This document shows positions 59,114 through 64,000 of a DNA stretch of 64,000 nt, piece by piece (position 1 is the first letter of the stretch; each line of letters begins with the position of its first letter). Source of the DNA: Liolophura sinensis (taxonomy: Eukaryota; Mollusca; Polyplacophora; Chitonida; Chitonidae); contig NC_088305.1 in assembly GCF_032854445.1 (NCBI RefSeq), forward strand, positions 1,619,001-1,683,000, in the 5' to 3' direction. A program made the position numbers and the translations under genes. The notes below the pieces were generated by a model. That model made no database searches. It saw only the letters and a list, made by a program, of their open reading frames with translations, and was not told the origin of the DNA.

Positions 59114-62100
59114 CTCAGAGCAGCAATGACATCTCTGTAAAAATATGAATTTATAATGATGGCCTTAACTTGATCATTTGGCAAAATGGTGTCTGAACTG
59201 TATTAATCCTGGGTGTTTGAGACTCTTCATGTGACCTGTAAAATGTACATGTAATTCCCGAACCAGCCCACATACTGTACGGATCATGCATGCAGGGTGC
59301 AAATAGAGTCACAGGTGCACCAGTACAGCAAGCCCACACCCCCATGCCCTGAGGGTCAATCCAAGGGTTTAACAGGCTCTAATAAGTTCCTTATGCTGGA
59401 CTCCACCACCCCCCATGGGTATGGTGAGAAGAAGAGGGGTGTACAGCGCAGGACTCCACAGACAGGGTGCAGGGGTCCACAGTTAACAAGGCAGGTGCCA
59501 CACGGTTCCAATAACATTCCAGTTCAGCAGCTACTGTTGGCTTGATGGCTGGAAGCAATTGTCTAAACTTGAAATGATGGTAGTACAAACATACCATGGC
59601 TTCCTACAGAGGGCTGCATGTTCCCATTTCAGACCATTCTGACCATGATAACGCTGCACCAACGTGCACATGTGCTCTGAAGACAGCCCAGGAATATACT
59701 GAATTTTCCCCTAAAGTTTGTCATGTAAAAATGCACACTAACAGAGGAAGAGCATAAAGGCCTTACAATGATACTGTTGATGCAAACAATTAATTTTTTT
59801 CTGATGAAAATTAATCAAAATTCACCAAAATCTCTGCCCTATGCTTACTTCATCCAAAGCTTAAATTCAATGGGATACCAGCATCAACAGTGCAATGTCA
59901 CAGTGGGTAGACCACATATGTCATAGATGAAACCGCAGCACGCAACATATTCCTCAAAAGACTTGCAAGACCTGTATCGCACCAGCTCCACCTACCGAGA
60001 GAGGAAAATCCACCGGTACTCCATTAACATTGGATTGTGACCAGGTGAAGAATTTAGGATAACTAAACTTCAACAGTATTAAAAACGTCAACCTTTATTT
60101 AATATTGGACTTACATGTAGTGCTCCATTTACAATGTACCTCACCACTTTCCAATGGAAGACTTGACGAATAGCTACACGGGCAGTCCAAATGACATTGG
60201 AACGCTTCGTTATCTTCTGTGCTGTTGCAGTGCCTGTTTACCTCATACATGTTTTATGAGCCCATGTACACAGATAACTGTGATGTAACAAAGGAAAGAA
60301 CTAAAGAGTTCACAGCTTTGAACCGTCTTGATAGAGACAGGAAGGAGTTTTATGAGTTTTTCATTGGCAGTTATCAAATGACCGAACACGCATTTATGTC
60401 TACACCACAATTTTCCACTTACTCAAGAGATACTCCATGACTGGAGGTACATGTACACGTCACTGAAGTTTCCAGGGAAAGCCATCACCAGGTAGTGTAC
60501 CTGACAGGTATTTTGACTTTAAAAGCCACAGCCAATTAAACCTGCAAGAGCTGAAGCTTTGCCTGCCTCCTCACTAAACAGTGAGGGGCTATTAGGCTGT
60601 GAGAAGAGGCTTTTTAGTATTCTCTTTGAACAGAACAATTAACACCTGTAATTCAGCTACCTGTAATTCAGTTACCTGTATGTACACAGTATGTACATGT
60701 ACATACTGTAATGTATCATTATGTTCCATTTTTCTGGACCACGTGTTCCACTTCTAAAATTACCCTAATTCTTCAATCTTTTTAACCACTCCTGTAACCA
60801 ATATTTTGAAACATTCTGAGAGAACTATGAGGCATAGAGAAATAATTCACACAGTTTCATGAAGCCTGCATCTTTAGTTACATTTTTTTAGCATCATGTT
60901 CAAAATAAAAGTATGCATAAATTCCGTTAAAAAAGTTCTAGCATCACATTGCACTGGTCAATACAATACAAAAGTACATGAACACGTAAACACAACCTAG
61001 AAATTCTCATGGGCAGTGAGAAACACATGGCACGTGTCCAAAACCAAAATACTGCTTTTGCCACAAGCAAAAAGAAAAAACAGAAGAGGGCAGGAAAAAA
61101 AGAGAAAATCATCCCAACTATTTGAACATTTCTTGCCTCAAAGCCACAGGGGTTACCTTTAATTGTACACTCTGTTCACGCTACCTTTGCAGCAGACATA
61201 TAATTGACTTAATAGACAACATTCTAACATTCTGTACTAGACATCCTGTTTCTCTTTAATCAGAGAAAAACGGAAGAAAAAAAGTGCATCCATGCCATAA
61301 ACTTTCCTGGGGTTTTCACTGGTTGGTAAAACTGACAGAATGCAGCTGTTCCTTATGTATGTACCGTGCAAAGACCTGCCTGGCATACATACATGTACCA
61401 TCGCATACCGGCACAGGTAAATTCTTACCTGTACTGGAGAGCTGACATGGGCATCAAGCAGTGAATGTGACGCTGAAGAAAGGGTACATACTCATCCCTT
61501 TGTAAACAGGTCTTGTCATGAACTAAACTACAGGAAAGTATTCAGCCATTACATGTACAATAAATCATTGCAAATTTCCAATGCCAATGTATGTAATCAT
61601 ACAGTCCATCAAAGACCATTCAGGGATTTCAAATATCATTCGCAGTTTTGGAGTTCTGTCATTACTATAGCATGATGACGTCTCAGGATAAAATGATGTC
61701 ACCGTTTTAAGGCATGGTAGGGCTTCTTACCTATTTTTTAACATGGCAGTATTCCAGATAAAATAAAACTATGGCAGCATATCACTGTTTTTTCAATAAT
61801 TGATACCCAAACCCAACTAAAAACCATGATTCAGACCATTAATCTAAGCCTAATTAATTACTTTTCAATACTCTGTGTACCACCTGGGTTTAAAATTGGC
61901 CTACTACCCCTACTGGCCCATAAAGTGCCGACATAACGCAGTAAATGGATGTTACTCTGTGGCTGCAAAGTTGTGTTTTGAAAGATGTGTATTGTCTAAA
62001 CTTATCATCTTATACTTAAAACATGTCGGACTTTATTCAGGAGTATGGCGTAAAACATCCATCAATCAAATAAATATATAAATAACACGTAGCTGGGGGG

Positions 62101-64000
62101 GGGGGGGGTAAGTTACTGCTCACAGCTCACACAGTACATGTATTTGTACAGATTTCATCTACTTTAGCTTGAATAAATCCAAGATTTTAGTAACACATAA
62201 AAGTTACCTCTTGCAAATTTCACCTTACATACAAAACATAAATAAAATTTTAATGCTAACTGACCATATGACATTTGTGAATCAGAGCTCTGTAATGGTA
62301 TTAAAATTTTTTTTAAAATCATAAACCCACGAAAGAAAAGAAAGTTAGAAGAGGTTTATGAAACGTGCTATTGACTGATATGAAATCTTAACTGATTCCA
62401 AGAAATAATCAATTCGAATTGAAAATGTTTTAGAAGACATGTACATCTTCCCTCCAGCTTCTCCTGTATTAACTGCTTGTCATCAGTCAAACACACGCCT
62501 AGACTGTAACAGATCCACATGTACAGGGTACATGTACATCTACTATGTGAGCCAGTCCAGCTGTACCATAAATAACACAAGAACAGCTGCATCTTTGCCT
62601 GGGGAACAACTCGAGCCATTTTCGATCCGTAAAACTATTGGGCATCTGAATTAATCAAGCTGTATTCAAACTAACAGCAAAAATGAACAAAACTATTATG
62701 ATTTACAATTAAAAAGTTGAGTTTTCATATAAATTTCTATCATTCATAAGCTCTAAGAGAGCAAGATTAAGAGTTGCATTGACAAACAAACCAGACAAAA
62801 CCACATATCCATGATCAACAGAGCAATCAAAACCAGTTAAAATGACATGTAGAAGACAGTTTAGGTGAAATATAGAAAGTGGCATTTTGCTATTCCCACA
62901 GAGTTTCATTTGTCATCTTCATAAGATCACATTACCTTCCACACAAACCTTAAAACACCTTTCTAGTAGATCAAGAAAACTCAAGAAAAATGAGAAATGA
63001 ACGAAACGCTATGCCATATAAAACAACGTTTGAAAGTAATGCTGGTGCTCAACGAAACAAACAAGAAAAGAAACAAACAAAACATCCAAGTATATAAAGA
63101 TGAACTTACAAATTTTTTCTTACCTGTACATGAGCAGGTATTCAAAGGTAATATCATATACAGATGTTTGCACACAACAGTGAGTGAGTGAAAGCTTTAG
63201 CGTCGCTTTTGCACACAACAGAACACGTATGTGTATGTGTGCATGTATAAAAACAGGAGTTAAGTATAACTGCCTTTCTGGATCATTTTACTCCCCTATT
63301 ATTAGAGACTCACTGGTACACAGATGTCCATTTAAATGTATCTATCTACACTGAGGGCTCAGCAGGAGTTCCTTACACAGCAATTACCACTGACCTCTGA
63401 CCTCACCATCATCTAGTTAGCCAGTAATTTGGCTCAGCCTGAGGAGCTAGTAGATATACTCCACCTGAGCTGTTTAATGAGTCTGATATCAGACAAATGC
63501 CCATCAAATCTTCACAGGAAGAAGTTTGACCATGAAGATAGGACTGGATCTAGAGCCTCTGTCCCCCCCCCCACCCACCCCCACCCCCTCCCCCACCCCA
63601 CCCAAAAAAAACAAGAAATCTCAAAAATAAAAGCTCTTTAGGGTGCAATGTAAAGTCCAATTAACACAAGTACAGCAGCAAGGTTTGTACATGTATATGT
63701 ACAGAGCACTTTACAACTACAGTAAACTTTTTCATACCAACATGATGCAGTGTCTTAGGCTACTTGTATATCAGCCTGTGTTAATACTGCCTGTAAGCAT
63801 ACTCCTAGTATGTGCTGGTTATGTGCTGGTTTGGCTCAGTATTCAGGGTTCTGCTAAAGTAGAGTTGTATGCCGGTCTTTAATGCACATATACATGATCC
63901 CCCCCCCCCCCCATCACAGGTAACTGCATACATGCACACCATAGTGGTACTGTCTGTGAGTCTTATGTTCTGACACCATAAAACAGGTGCCCTTCCATAT
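59114..64000. other. 5' intron or upstream region of the ADAM gene
   Basis: The signal-peptide exon should lie here or beyond 64000 but I cannot identify it. Donor-like GTAAGA sites on the minus strand near 61429 and 63120 follow short frames whose phase does not fit. Contains a SINE tail (62022-62086), a poly-G run (62096-62108) and C-rich runs (63564-63600, 63899-63912). Confidence 0.5.
62022..62086 (+). mobile_element. SINE family A tail fragment
   Basis: TTCAGGAGTATGGCGTAAAA then CATCCATCAATCAAATAAAT, the last 50-60 bases of the family in plus orientation. Confidence 0.55.

Noticed and set aside
60927-61112. Hydrophobic minus-strand frame (FFPALFCFFFLLVAKAVFWF) as the missing signal-peptide exon
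   Set aside because: Low-complexity T-rich origin and no good donor in the phase needed to join exon 1 at 59113.
61420-61520. Donor-like CAGTACAG/GTAAGA as the end of a 5' ADAM exon
   Set aside because: The short ATG frame before it leaves two bases, whereas exon 1 needs one. A 5' UTR exon remains possible but unsupported.
62368-62619. Minus-strand frame starting ARVVPQAKMQLFLCYLWYSW as a signal peptide
   Set aside because: No suitable donor in phase, and the frame is crossed by acatgtacatgta-type simple sequence.

Overview
The window is animal nuclear DNA, most likely from a mollusc or a related lophotrochozoan. The reasons are a long intron-rich gene with GT-AG splicing, several copies of a tRNA-derived SINE of the kind common in mollusc genomes (tail near TTTGATTGGTGTTTTACGCC), a second tRNA-headed SINE family, and many acatgtacatgta motifs. 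No prokaryotic operon, CRISPR array or viral gene is visible. The species cannot be fixed from this sequence alone.

One gene fills almost the whole window on the minus strand. Twenty-four coding exons from 59113 down to 555 join in consistent phase to give 792 complete codons of an ADAM-family membrane protein: prodomain, reprolysin-like metalloprotease domain, disintegrin domain, ADAM cysteine-rich domain, EGF-like module, Thr/Pro-rich stalk, transmembrane helix. The signal-peptide exon lies upstream of 59113 (unidentified or outside the window) and the cytoplasmic tail lies left of base 1. Residue numbers below count from the first complete codon of exon 1 as listed. The zinc motif reads HMIGHNLGLKHD: all three histidines are kept but the catalytic Glu is Met, which points to a pseudoprotease acting in adhesion or signalling.

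The rest is intron. Introns hold about two dozen tandem minisatellites, roughly 20 kb or a third of the window. Nearly every sizeable intron has its own unit: 30 bp (1157-1372), 57 bp (1893-3043), 21 bp (3370-4758), 33 bp (4769-5296), 48 bp (6748-7182), 45 bp (9839-10157), 84 bp (10454-12529), 67 bp (13137-13527), 59/60 bp (14817-16136), 21 bp (16919-17331), 58-60 bp (22069-23119), 44 bp (23918-24226), 42 bp (24778-24995), 48 bp (31540-31927), 36 bp (33402-33680), 30 bp (34212-34684), 24 bp (40128-40362), 60 bp (40989-43435), about 44 bp (43612-44250), 34 bp (45803-46040), 33/34 bp (51531-52918) and 72 bp (54189-58281). Most units are multiples of three, so the arrays give long open frames on both strands that look like repeat proteins but most likely are not.

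Points that stand out are the substituted catalytic residue, a possible alternative 3' end by read-through of the stalk exon (second hydrophobic segment, stop at 1107, AATAAA near 1009-1018), a tandemly multiplied splice donor at 23918-24226, and a minisatellite that appears to have grown out of a SINE tail.
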